A stretch of DNA of 44,071 nt from Candidatus Thiodiazotropha sp. (ex Epidulcina cf. delphinae) (GTDB taxonomy: Bacteria; Pseudomonadota; Gammaproteobacteria; Chromatiales; Chromatiaceae): NCBI GenBank assembly GCA_025656455.1, contig JAHXHS010000041.1, forward strand, positions 1 to 44,071, read 5' to 3'. Shown here piece by piece: positions 31,227 through 39,084 of this stretch. Below the pieces are notes generated by a model. That model had not been told where the DNA came from, made no database searches, and saw only the letters and a list, made by a program, of their open reading frames with translations. Made by a program: the position numbers and the translations under genes. Numbering within the stretch: position 1 is the stretch's first letter; every line of letters begins with the position of its first letter.

Positions 31227-31876
31227 TGGTACTCCTTAATTATTGAAGAACAGTGCATAATATAGTTCGAGATTTGAATAAGAACAACTTTCTTCGCCAA
31301 TTTATGAATCCAGAGTGATTTTTTAGTCGCTTTAAGCGAGGATTTCTTGGAAGCAATCACATTTATTTGTAATAGCCTCTCTTCATATTATTTGTCTATT
31401 CTCATCTGCAGGAAACTTAGAAAGTGTGATCAACTCGAAATTCCCGCGATGTCGATTGGCCGCTAAAAATGAACGCGAATTAACACAAAATTGGTTTATC
31501 TCCAATAGTGTTGATTTGGGTTCATTAAGAGGGCTCTTCCCCGCGTCGAGTGGGTGGAAAAGTAGAACAAGGCCACGTCAGTCTCAATAGAACCCGCCAA
31601 TGAACGCTAATCACCGCAAATGGCATACTCTGCTTGTTTGCACGGTTTGCGTTCCATCAGATTGTCGGAGCCTGTGAATCCTGGGAGGGATCCTATAAGC
31701 AGCTTGAATCGACAGCAGGCAAGTCTTTTACTATCCATCCGAAGCCTGCAGAAATTTGTGACTGTTTGCGGTGATGAGTGTCTATTGGCGGCCTGTTCAT
31801 GCGCCGGGTGATCAGGGTAAGAGTCTGAAAATCAAAGCGTTAGCTTTCGAATGGAGGGTGGAGAAGTGAATTGGTC
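31227..31876. other. 650-bp intergenic region carrying the second repeat family
   Basis: Holds the H1-like promoter region (AT-rich, 31240-31420) and a composite of second-family repeats at 31460-31623. A 63-codon frame at 31620-31811 has no support. No RNA gene was recognised. Confidence 0.5.
31460..31623. repeat. Composite copy of the second dispersed repeat
   Basis: Left part ccgctaaaaatgaacgcgaa (31461-31480), middle gggctcttccccgcgtcgag followed by tgggtgga (31531-31558), right part gccaatgaacgctaatcacc (31597-31616). The middle motif recurs at 38930-38957, in reverse complement at 39021-39050, and at 43986-44012. Confidence 0.6.
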
Positions 31877-32533
31877 TCAGTTATCCAACGTATAGGCCAT
31901 GGCGTAGCTGATAGGTAATGGGCATTCGATCTGTGGCGGAATTTCAGGCAACGGCTGTGCCGCATTGACTGCCTTACCAGCCGCTTTTCGCAGTAGACTG
32001 TGTTGTCCGGTGATGGCGAGTTGGGTGACCTTACCGTCACACTCCAACTTGAAACTGACCCGTATTTTTCCCTCAATGTTCCTGCGGCGGGCAATGCTCG
32101 GGTAGTATTTTTTCTCTTCGATCCTGGCCAGCAATTTTGCCAGGTATCGCTCACGGAGATTAGCCTGTGGTTGTGCCCGAGTCGGCGGTTGTCTCTTTAC
32201 CACCGCCTCCTCTGCAGGCTCTATCTGAGGCGCTTTTTCCATCACCACTGGCTTAGGCGTTGAGTTGATTTGTTTCTTTTTAGGCTTGGGCTTCGGTTTT
32301 GGTTTTGGCTTGGCCACCTGTTTGATCACCGGTTTTACCGGTTGAATGATATCAGGTACGATCTCGGGGACCGGTTGAGGAAAATTCAATTGAACGAACA
32401 GGGGGGATGTCTGCTCTTGTTCTAACGCTGCGCGGGGGATCAGTTTGTCAGACCATGCCGTCACCGTCAGCAGATGCAGTAGGATGGAGATGGAGAGGGC
32501 CAGCAGGCGCCGGCCGGTGCTCGATAGGGTCAT
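31877..32533 (-). CDS. tonB: TonB energy-transducing protein
   Basis: 218 residues. N-terminal membrane anchor (about 9-28) with the ExbB-contacting SxxxH-like face (SISILLHLLT). Proline/lysine-rich spacer about 53-105 with KPKPKPKPKPKKK. C-terminal TonB domain about 130-218 with YYPSIARRRNIEGKIRVSF, the usual Y-P-x-x-A-x-x-x-x-x-x-G-x-V motif. Transmits proton-motive force from ExbBD to outer-membrane receptors. The ATG overlaps the exbD stop (ATGA). Last gene of the uptake operon. Confidence 0.93.
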   Translation of the reverse strand: MTLSSTGRRLLALSISILLHLLTVTAWSDKLIPRAALEQEQTSPLFVQLNFPQPVPEIVPDIIQPVKPVIKQVAKPKPKPKPKPKKKQINSTPKPVVMEKAPQIEPAEEAVVKRQPPTRAQPQANLRERYLAKLLARIEEKKYYPSIARRRNIEGKIRVSFKLECDGKVTQLAITGQHSLLRKAAGKAVNAAQPLPEIPPQIECPLPISYAMAYTLDN

Positions 32534-32931
32534 GGCTTTTCAGTGAGGATATCGAGAGACTCCGCCCCGGCGTTTCGGGCCGCATCGATTACCTTTATCC
32601 CAAGGCCGAACTTTGCCGCCTGATCCCCTTTCAGTCTGACAAAACGTTTGTTTGGGGCGTGCAGGGCGCCACGCAGGGTCTCTTCCAGATTTTCCAGAGA
32701 TGAGGCGTGGCCATCCACCAACAGATCGCCATTCGGTGTCATGACGATTTCGACCGTGTCGTCCTCATCACTGGGATTGCTGCTTTGGGCCTCCGGCAGT
32801 TGAATATCGATGGCTTGGTCTTCGATGAAGTGGGCGGTGAGCATGAAGAAGACCAACAGCAGGAAGACGATATCGATCAACGGAGTGAGATTCAGCACCT
32901 GACTGGGGCGCCTTTTGTACTCAGACCCCAT
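32530..32931 (-). CDS. exbD: ExbD biopolymer transport protein
   Basis: 133 residues from ATG 32931; the longer frame is the exbB shadow. One membrane helix (about 18-36) with the essential proton-carrying D20 in LTPLIDIVFLLLVFFML. The periplasmic domain includes VDGHASSLENLEETLRGAL. Partner of ExbB and TonB. Overlaps exbB by 11 bp upstream and tonB downstream. Confidence 0.93.
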   Translation of the reverse strand: MGSEYKRRPSQVLNLTPLIDIVFLLLVFFMLTAHFIEDQAIDIQLPEAQSSNPSDEDDTVEIVMTPNGDLLVDGHASSLENLEETLRGALHAPNKRFVRLKGDQAAKFGLGIKVIDAARNAGAESLDILTEKP

Positions 32932-33583
32932 CGGTGATGTTTTCCCAGTGGTGTGTTTGTTCCGTTTGCCTGGATGGGGTGGGCGTTTCAGTGCGACGTT
33001 CCAGCAACATGAAGATGCAGCGATACATCTTCTGCGCCCGGCGCTCGACACTCCCTTCCAGGAAGTGCAGCATCAGCAGTAGCGGGATGGCTACCGCCAG
33101 CCCCACGCCGGTGGTGATCATGGCTTCCCAGATGCCGCCAGCCAAGGCCTGCGCATCGACTTTTCCACCGGCCTGCTCAATTACCATAAAGGCCTTGATC
33201 ATGCCGGTGATGGTGCCTAACAGGCCCAGCAGGGGAGCGGTGTTGCCAAGAATGCCCAGGGTGCGTAGGCCGAACTCCATACGCTGGATCTCCTCGCCCC
33301 GCACGCGATGGCCGATACTCTGCAGATCCTTGACCCCTGCTGCATGGGCCTCCACGATGGTTCTGATGACCTTGGCTTCCGGCCCTTTGAGGGTGGCAAT
33401 TTGCTGTCTGGCATCAGCCTGTTCGAGGAGTTGGCTGAGTCTCTCCAGCCAGACTTTGGGCAGTTGCCGCAGACGCGCGAACAAAAAGTAACGCTCCAGC
33501 ACAATGGCTAGGCCGATGGATGAGTAGATGGCAAGGACCCAGATAACGGGTCCGCCCTTGGCGAGCAGTTCAGCAAGATTCAT
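32921..33583 (-). CDS. exbB: ExbB/TolQ/MotA-family proton channel protein
   Basis: 220 residues from ATG 33583 (MNLAELLAKGGPVIWVLAIY), which overlaps the stop of the preceding gene (ATGA). Three membrane helices. LGILGNTAPLLGLLGTITGMI and WEAMITTGVGLAVAIPLLLM are the ExbB/TolQ signature helices. It forms the pentameric channel around ExbD. The upstream part of the frame (to 33832) is antisense to nothing real and lacks family similarity. Confidence 0.93.
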   Translation of the reverse strand: MNLAELLAKGGPVIWVLAIYSSIGLAIVLERYFLFARLRQLPKVWLERLSQLLEQADARQQIATLKGPEAKVIRTIVEAHAAGVKDLQSIGHRVRGEEIQRMEFGLRTLGILGNTAPLLGLLGTITGMIKAFMVIEQAGGKVDAQALAGGIWEAMITTGVGLAVAIPLLLMLHFLEGSVERRAQKMYRCIFMLLERRTETPTPSRQTEQTHHWENITDGV

Positions 33584-34290
33584 GGTGTGATCCATCCCAT
33601 TGCAGTCGCGCATCCGATCAGGATGAGCAGTCCGACGCTGGTATTTTCCAGGGCCGCCCGGTGGTGGTTGAGGTGATGTCTGATCTGTTGCCCGAAGTGG
33701 GCGACGCCAAGGGCGAAGATCAGGGTTGGCAAGAGAACGGCGCCCAGGGCGAAACCGGCGCCGAGTGAGATGCCGGTAAGGATGCTGGCGCTGGTGGCTG
33801 CCGCGAGTATCAAGGTGGTCAGGGGGGCGCAAGGATTGAATGCCATGCCCAAACCCATCAGATAGAGCCCGCCTGGCAGGCTGCCAGTCGCCAGGTTAGT
33901 GCCTGATGTTGGAGATACTGTGTCCAGTACCACCCTCTGGGTAGGTTGGCATCCGCTGGTGCAGTGGTTTGCATTGCGACGCCATAGAATGGAGAGGGCA
34001 ACCAGTATTGTGGCGCCTCCCAGCAGCCAGCGAACCCAGGGGCCTGCCACCAGCTCTTCCACCCAGAGCCCGGCCCAACCGGCACCGCCTGCCAGCAGGG
34101 TATAACCGCTGATGCGTCCCAGGGAAAAGGGGAGCAGGGTGCGCCAGGCGCCCCGTATGCCCTGGTCGTTGGTGGTAAAGACCGGGCCCAGGTAGGGCAG
34201 GCAGGCGATGTTGCAGGGACCGGACCCAAAGCTGAGACCCAGTAACAGAGCAGCGCCGAAACTGAGGCTGACAGGCTCTATCGGGATCAT
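33580..34290 (-). CDS. TauE/SafE- or DsbD-like polytopic membrane protein
   Basis: 236 residues from ATG 34290, overlapping the polyferredoxin stop (ATGA). Six predicted membrane helices in two halves; each half starts with a Pro/Cys motif: GPCNIACLPYLGP (C26, C30) and FNPCAPLTTLIL. A middle loop has HCTSGCQ. This two-half, Cys-paired layout is that of the CcdA/DsbD_2 and sulfite-exporter-like families, which move electrons or metals across the membrane. Placement between a polyferredoxin and exbB suggests a role in the same uptake system. Substrate unknown. Confidence 0.75.
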   Translation of the reverse strand: MIPIEPVSLSFGAALLLGLSFGSGPCNIACLPYLGPVFTTNDQGIRGAWRTLLPFSLGRISGYTLLAGGAGWAGLWVEELVAGPWVRWLLGGATILVALSILWRRNANHCTSGCQPTQRVVLDTVSPTSGTNLATGSLPGGLYLMGLGMAFNPCAPLTTLILAAATSASILTGISLGAGFALGAVLLPTLIFALGVAHFGQQIRHHLNHHRAALENTSVGLLILIGCATAMGWITP

Positions 34291-35342
34291 TGCGCCTTGG
34301 CCTCGGTCTTGGATTTTAGCTGTTTGAACCCATTGATGAGGTTTTTCTTCTCCCACTGGGTCTGACTTTTTTTACGTTGTTTGAAGTACTGAGGACTCGA
34401 TGTGAAGAGCGGGATGACGGTGTACTTGAGCTGTAATACATCCTTGTCCGGGCAGAACTCCACACAGCGTCCGCACAGGGTGCAGTCTTCGAAGGTGACA
34501 TTGCGGCTCTGCATGTCGGTATGGATCTCGTGAATATCCATCGGGCATGCCTTGGCGCAGAGACCGCAGCGCTCACAGCGGGGCGAGGCGCTTTTTATCA
34601 ACCGCAACAGTCCAAGCTTACGAAACACTGCGTGCAGGGCCAGCATCGGGCAGACCCGGCAAAATGGCTGGCGCACAGTGAGGGCCAGGGCGATGATCAG
34701 GCCAAACAGAAAATCCCCCAGGAGTGACATGACCAGGGTGGTTGTATTGGCTGTATCCACAGTGAGTTGGGTCGTCTCACCGGTAGCCAGGGTGGTGAGT
34801 ATCCGGCTGGGGCAGATGCGGCAGAAGGGGTCGCCAAGATCGTGATTCAACATCCCCATGCCGGTCAACAGGGGAAGGCCGAATACCAACACCAGCAGCA
34901 TGAACCACTTTACCGGCCGCAGACGCAAGACCAGCGCTTTTGGCAGGGACTCATGGCGTTGCAGACCGAGTTTTTGTCCAATCAACTGCATGAATTCCTG
35001 AAAGGTGCCGAGTGGACAGATCCAGCCGCAAAAGGCCTTGTTGAGTACAACGAATAACAGTAGAAAGGTGCCCAGGGTGATCAGCGTGGGCATGATGCCC
35101 ATCATCAGATTGCCTCCCTTGGCGATCACTTCGCCCAGACGGTGGTCCATCTGGTGCTGGAACGGAACCAGGGTGCATAGGTCAGAACCCTGAAAGTCGT
35201 AAGCGCAGCTCAAGGCGGGCAGGGCGCGACTGACCTTGTCTTCGAGATAGTAGCCGGTGACGATCCCGCCATAGACAAAAAAGAGAAAGGCGCTGAACTG
35301 TATCAGTTTGCGTAACAGTGAAAGATTGAACCTGACCGTCAT
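34287..35342 (-). CDS. NapH/CcoG-like membrane polyferredoxin
   Basis: 351 residues. About five membrane helices. FCGWICPLGTFQE (C105, C109), FCRICP (C174, C177) and FCRVCP (C228, C231) are NapH/NosR-type motifs on the helices. Two [4Fe-4S] ferredoxin motifs follow in the soluble tail: C256-C259-C262-C266 and C287-C290-C293-C297. A basic tail ends the protein. Such proteins carry electrons between quinols or cytosolic donors and periplasmic partners. ATGA overlaps link it to the genes on both sides. No nap, nos or cco catalytic genes are in the window, so its electrons probably serve the neighbouring uptake genes. Confidence 0.88.
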   Translation of the reverse strand: MTVRFNLSLLRKLIQFSAFLFFVYGGIVTGYYLEDKVSRALPALSCAYDFQGSDLCTLVPFQHQMDHRLGEVIAKGGNLMMGIMPTLITLGTFLLLFVVLNKAFCGWICPLGTFQEFMQLIGQKLGLQRHESLPKALVLRLRPVKWFMLLVLVFGLPLLTGMGMLNHDLGDPFCRICPSRILTTLATGETTQLTVDTANTTTLVMSLLGDFLFGLIIALALTVRQPFCRVCPMLALHAVFRKLGLLRLIKSASPRCERCGLCAKACPMDIHEIHTDMQSRNVTFEDCTLCGRCVEFCPDKDVLQLKYTVIPLFTSSPQYFKQRKKSQTQWEKKNLINGFKQLKSKTEAKAQ

Positions 35343-36160
35343 GCCTGCCGCCCTCCTGCTCTATTGACGCGGCCAAGAAAACCGCCCGCGAGAAAGCCAA
35401 TGCCTACAACCAGCAGACCCAACCGGGTCGATTGCCAGTGTGTGGGATTGACCCGGTAATCGGCATTGAGCTGGGTTGTGTAGGTGACATCTCCCTGACG
35501 GTGTTCACTGCTGAGAGTGAATTGGGCTTGTCTTTGGTCACGCTCCCCCTCCACCAGGTTGGGAAAGTCATCCGGGATCTGAAACTCAACCCGTCCGTTC
35601 TGATCAGTGATTGCCCTACGTTGAGAGCCTTGGGTGGTCTGTAGCGTGACTTCGAGATCAGGGAGCGGTCTGCCATGCAGGCGCAGCAGAAATCCCCAGG
35701 TCTGCTGTGAGTGGTAGCGGTAGTGCTCCCGGGGAATCGGGTCGGGCGCGATTTCAAAGTCGGCCTTTTCCGCGCCAGCGAGTTTGCTGGGGCTCTGTTT
35801 ACTGGGGCGGCCGAATAGGTACTCATAGCGGATCACCACCTCCTTGTGATCGCCCCAATCCTTTTCCGCCACCACGGCGTGGTAGTTGTCGATACCGGTA
35901 TTCGGAATCGTGACGCCTCCATGCCCGATCGTCAGGGGTTGTGTCGACAAGTCCGGTTTCCAGAGTGTGACGCTCGCGCCCTCACTATTTTCCAGGGCGA
36001 TCTTTTTCGCCTCGTGACGGTCATGAGAGGGTTCCGCGGCCGGACTATTTTCCGGGTTATCGACACCTGCCGCCACCGCGGATAGTGACAGCAGGCAGGC
36101 CGGGATAAGCACTCCTATTAACCCGGCAACCAAATATGTCGTGTTCAGGGCTTCAAGCAT
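35339..36160 (-). CDS. Periplasmic Ig/transthyretin-like protein with C-terminal membrane anchor
   Basis: 273 residues from ATG 36160. Signal-like hydrophobic stretch (about 9-36, LVAGLIGVLIPACLLSLSAV), a first domain with VTLWKPDLSTQPLTIGHGGV, a second with LLRLHGRPLPDLEVTLQTTQ and RAITDQNGRVEFQIPDD typical of DUF4198/transthyretin-like folds, and a C-terminal membrane helix (about 247-266). Probably binds metal or partner proteins in the periplasm. The start codon and first 15 residues are encoded by the end of repeat copy B (36116-36444), and the reading frame stays open through the whole repeat up to 36460, so the native start may have been replaced. Overlaps the polyferredoxin start (ATGA). 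Confidence 0.75.
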   Translation of the reverse strand: MLEALNTTYLVAGLIGVLIPACLLSLSAVAAGVDNPENSPAAEPSHDRHEAKKIALENSEGASVTLWKPDLSTQPLTIGHGGVTIPNTGIDNYHAVVAEKDWGDHKEVVIRYEYLFGRPSKQSPSKLAGAEKADFEIAPDPIPREHYRYHSQQTWGFLLRLHGRPLPDLEVTLQTTQGSQRRAITDQNGRVEFQIPDDFPNLVEGERDQRQAQFTLSSEHRQGDVTYTTQLNADYRVNPTHWQSTRLGLLVVGIGFLAGGFLGRVNRAGGRQA

Positions 36161-36444
36161 GCCCTTGCTCGGTGTTGTGGCTCTTGCCAATGGAGCCGAC
36201 CATTCCATCCTTCGGTCCGTAAACGGCACATCCATGTGCCACTCTTGCCGGCGAGCCACGCTTTGATCAAGGGCATGCTTGAAGCCCCTAACCGATTGAT
36301 ATAGAAAAGACAGGCCGCCGTGTGCCAGCCTACAGACAGCGTTATCAAAACTTGCTGTAGGGGGTGCTACAGCGGCGTTTTGATGCCTTGCTGTAGGCTG
36401 GCACACGGCGGCTGAACACGACATATTTGGTTGCCGGGTTAATA
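36116..36444. repeat. Full-length bipartite palindromic element, copy B (MITE-like)
   Basis: 329 bp. Terminal repeats 36116-36148 and 36412-36444 are a perfect 33-bp inverted pair (tattaacccggcaaccaaat and on). Inside are two hairpins: A with arms 36148-36166 and 36269-36287, and B with arms 36314-36335 and 36391-36412, joined by a 26-base spacer. The hairpin A loop contains a segment (36203-36226) related to the mnmA-hflD palindrome. No transposase is encoded. It lies between the TonB-dependent receptor stop and the next gene of the operon. Confidence 0.9.
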
Positions 36445-36472
36445 ACAGTTTCCTGTACATCTGACGTGTTCC

Positions 36473-38647
36473 TTAAAAGAGGTAGGTGTAACTCAGCATG
36501 GCGCTGCGCGGGGCGGCGGCTGAGTAGGTCTTGTCACCACTGGTGCTCTTCTTGACTTCGGTGGCGTAGCGCTTGTCGAACAGGTTCTCGATATTGAGGG
36601 AGATGTTGTGGGGACCTGTGTGGTAGCCCAGCATCAGGTTGGTGACGAACTCATAGCCTGGGTATTTCTCGGTATTGGCATTATCCATGTAGTAGCTGCC
36701 CCAGCTATTGCTTCGCAGCACCGCCTTGAAACCGGCGGGGTGACTGTAGCCCATGCCGAGGCCATATTGTTGTCTCGGAATATAGGGGAGCTGGTTTCCA
36801 GAGCGATCGACAGGGGTCTGGGTTCGTCCTGTGCGCACCAACTCCTCAAAGTCGCCAAAGGCGTAGTCGCTATAGGCAAAACTGCCTTCCAGCCAGAAGC
36901 GGCGATTGAGGTCGTAGCGTCCACTCAGTTCAAGACCCTTCTTAAGGGTTTCACCGGCGTTCTGAAACTCAGTGGTCAGATCCTCGTTGAGCACCGAGAC
37001 GATCTCATCGTTGACCGTCGTGCGATAGAGAGCGAGATCGAAGGACCAATCCTGAGCGCGCCCTTTTAAGCCGATCTCGACATTGCGGGCTGTTGCGGCA
37101 TCCAGGGTCGGGTTGCTCTGAATCTCAGACTCGGAGGGGACCTGTCCGGATTGGGCGATCACACCATACAGATTCAGCAGATCGGTGATTTCATAGGTCA
37201 GCCCCAGCTTGGGAGAGAAGAGGTTAAAGGTCTTATCGGTGTTGGTTATCTCGGGGGTGGAGAAAAAGGTGTAGCTGCCTGCCCCGTAGCTGTATTCCCC
37301 ATGGGCGGTATTGTCGATGTCGAAATGGTTGCGGTCGTAGCGGAAACCGATATCGAAGGTGGTCTGTTGGCTGGGTCGCAGGGTCTCCTGGATAAAGAAG
37401 CCATACAGGGTGTTGGTCGCATCCTCTTCTTCCAACAGTTCACCGGTTTCATCGGAGTTGGTGCGCAGGATGGTCTCCGGGCCCGTTGGATTCCAGGGAG
37501 GCGGCGGGCTGGTTTCAACATCCCCATAGGTGAACTTCTTCGAGCCTTCGGTATCGTCACGGCGGGCAGTCACCCCCGCAACCAGTGTGCTCGGCCCCCA
37601 GAGTTGGTGTTTATAGGCCATTTCCAGGTCGGTGCCCAGCACGGTTGTGCCTGGATTGTCGTTGATCGCCCCGGTGACCGGATGGTAGTGATCCCAGCGA
37701 TTGGCATAGATGCGCGGTTTCAGGGTCAGATTGTCGAGTTCCTGCTCATAACGGGAGTTGAAGAACCAAATCGTCGAGTAACGGCCGCTGTGCTGCCAGG
37801 GGCTGCTGCTGGTGTCCTTTTGTTCCCCGCTCTGCAAATAGTCCTCGAATTCGCTTTCATCCATGGAACCAGGCAACTGCAGGTCCGCTTCGTGATAACT
37901 CAATTCCGATTCCAGGGTGGCGCCGTTATCGAGCAGATAGCCATGTTTGAAGGCGAGCTGTTTGGATTCGAACTCATTCCATTCACGCCAGTCATTGTCA
38001 CGCTTGCGGTAGGAGGCGGTGAGGGAGAAGGCATTGCTGTCATTAATGTCACCGGCAAGGCGGCCATGCAGATTGCCTTGACCGAACTCCCCGATACCCA
38101 GCTTGATGCGGTTGCTGTCGGTATCGAACACCGATTTGGAGATGATCTGGATGGTGCCGCCGGATGAGCCGGCGCCGAACAGAGATCCCGGCCCCTTGGT
38201 GATCTCGATACGTTCGATGTCCTGGGTGTCGATGAAGTCGAAACGGGAGAAACTGTCTGGATCGGTCATCGGCACGCCATCCCGGATGACCATGATCTCG
38301 CGCACGCCGTAATTGGCCTTCTGGCCGGCGCCGCGGATGATCAGACGACTGTCATAGGCGGAATTTTTTGAGTTGATGAGGACGCCGGGACTGCCCTGAA
38401 TGGCGTCCTTGATATTGAACATCTTTTCAGTTTCGATGCGCTCGGCATCGATGACATCGATCGACCCGGCCACCTCCTGGGTGCGCCGCTCGGTGCGTGA
38501 TGCGGTGACACTGATGACATCATAATCGTCATCCTCCACTGGCTGAGCGGCTTCAGCCTCTTCGGCTGAATAGCTGTTGTGTTGTGAGATGAGCAGGAGG
38601 GTGATGAGGGAGTGTTTGATTTTATGTTTGTTTAGCAAGGACTTCAT
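36473..38647 (-). CDS. TonB-dependent outer-membrane receptor
   Basis: 724 residues from ATG 38647 (MKSLLNKHKIKHSLITLLLI); a longer start at 38686 is possible. Signal peptide to about residue 27 (SYSA). TonB box region DVISVTASR near 40, then the plug domain (about 55-170: AGSIDVIDAERIETEKMFNI, IRGAGQKANYGVREIMVIRD, the GPGSLFGAGSSGGTIQII motif). The beta-barrel ends with the expected aromatic residue in SYTYLF. The ligand cannot be deduced; siderophore, copper chelate, cobalamin or another substrate are all possible. It is first in the TonB/ExbBD operon and separated from the rest by repeat copy B. Confidence 0.94.
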   Translation of the reverse strand: MKSLLNKHKIKHSLITLLLISQHNSYSAEEAEAAQPVEDDDYDVISVTASRTERRTQEVAGSIDVIDAERIETEKMFNIKDAIQGSPGVLINSKNSAYDSRLIIRGAGQKANYGVREIMVIRDGVPMTDPDSFSRFDFIDTQDIERIEITKGPGSLFGAGSSGGTIQIISKSVFDTDSNRIKLGIGEFGQGNLHGRLAGDINDSNAFSLTASYRKRDNDWREWNEFESKQLAFKHGYLLDNGATLESELSYHEADLQLPGSMDESEFEDYLQSGEQKDTSSSPWQHSGRYSTIWFFNSRYEQELDNLTLKPRIYANRWDHYHPVTGAINDNPGTTVLGTDLEMAYKHQLWGPSTLVAGVTARRDDTEGSKKFTYGDVETSPPPPWNPTGPETILRTNSDETGELLEEEDATNTLYGFFIQETLRPSQQTTFDIGFRYDRNHFDIDNTAHGEYSYGAGSYTFFSTPEITNTDKTFNLFSPKLGLTYEITDLLNLYGVIAQSGQVPSESEIQSNPTLDAATARNVEIGLKGRAQDWSFDLALYRTTVNDEIVSVLNEDLTTEFQNAGETLKKGLELSGRYDLNRRFWLEGSFAYSDYAFGDFEELVRTGRTQTPVDRSGNQLPYIPRQQYGLGMGYSHPAGFKAVLRSNSWGSYYMDNANTEKYPGYEFVTNLMLGYHTGPHNISLNIENLFDKRYATEVKKSTSGDKTYSAAAPRSAMLSYTYLF

Positions 38648-38902
38648 GCAACTGCGTTCCGTAATATGACAGGCAATCGATCGCATCAGTGCGCATCGGA
38701 CCTGTCGGATAATCTAATCTGCTGAAAGCGGTCGCTCGGAGCTGGGAGAAATCAACTGATACCGAACCGGCACCCATGTCCGACTACCGCATGCTCCATG
38801 GGCAGACATTCCAGAATGGACTGCAAATAATGGACCAGTCAGTAACTTATTGGTATTTATTGAATAATTTTCTAGAAGCCGGTAAGTGCATGGGGCAAAT
38901 CA

Positions 38903-38923
38903 CACGCATTGCGTGATATCACG
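38903..38923. promoter_or_regulatory. Overlapping operator-like palindromes upstream of the receptor
   Basis: cacgcattgcgtg (38903-38915) and cgtgatatcacg (38912-38923) are two perfect dyads sharing four bases. They lie about 260 bp upstream of the receptor ATG on the minus strand. No known regulator consensus fits well. Confidence 0.3.
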
Positions 38924-38929
38924 TAACTT

Positions 38930-39050
38930 GGCTCTTTCCCTGTTTGCGTGGGTGAAGATGCAAGCGCATGAAACAACATCAAGCGGTATTTATCCGCAAT
39001 TGCAATAGTCACGTTTTGTTTCCCCCCCACTCGATGTGGGGAAGAGCCCA
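38930..39050. repeat. Second-family repeats, two copies in opposite orientation
   Basis: ggctctttccctgtttgcgt (38930-38949) and, inverted, cactcgatgtggggaagagc within 39021-39050. Between them sits tatttatccgcaattgcaat, the partner motif seen near other copies. Confidence 0.55.
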
Positions 39051-39084
39051 TAATCGGTATGCTTGGCCCACCTGGCGGACAGCT

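Larger units (their letters stand above)
38648..39084. other. Intergenic region upstream of the receptor gene
   Basis: 437 bp holding second-family repeats (38930-38957 and 39021-39050) and overlapping palindromes at 38903-38923. I looked for a B12 box, Fur box and TPP elements on the minus strand and found none. Confidence 0.5.

Noticed and set aside
37151..38167. 338-codon open frame on the plus strand
   Set aside because: Antisense shadow of the TonB-dependent receptor gene, which has full domain support.
38648..39084. Cobalamin riboswitch or Fur box upstream of the receptor
   Set aside because: Neither a B12-box core nor a 19-bp Fur-like dyad could be found on reading this region.
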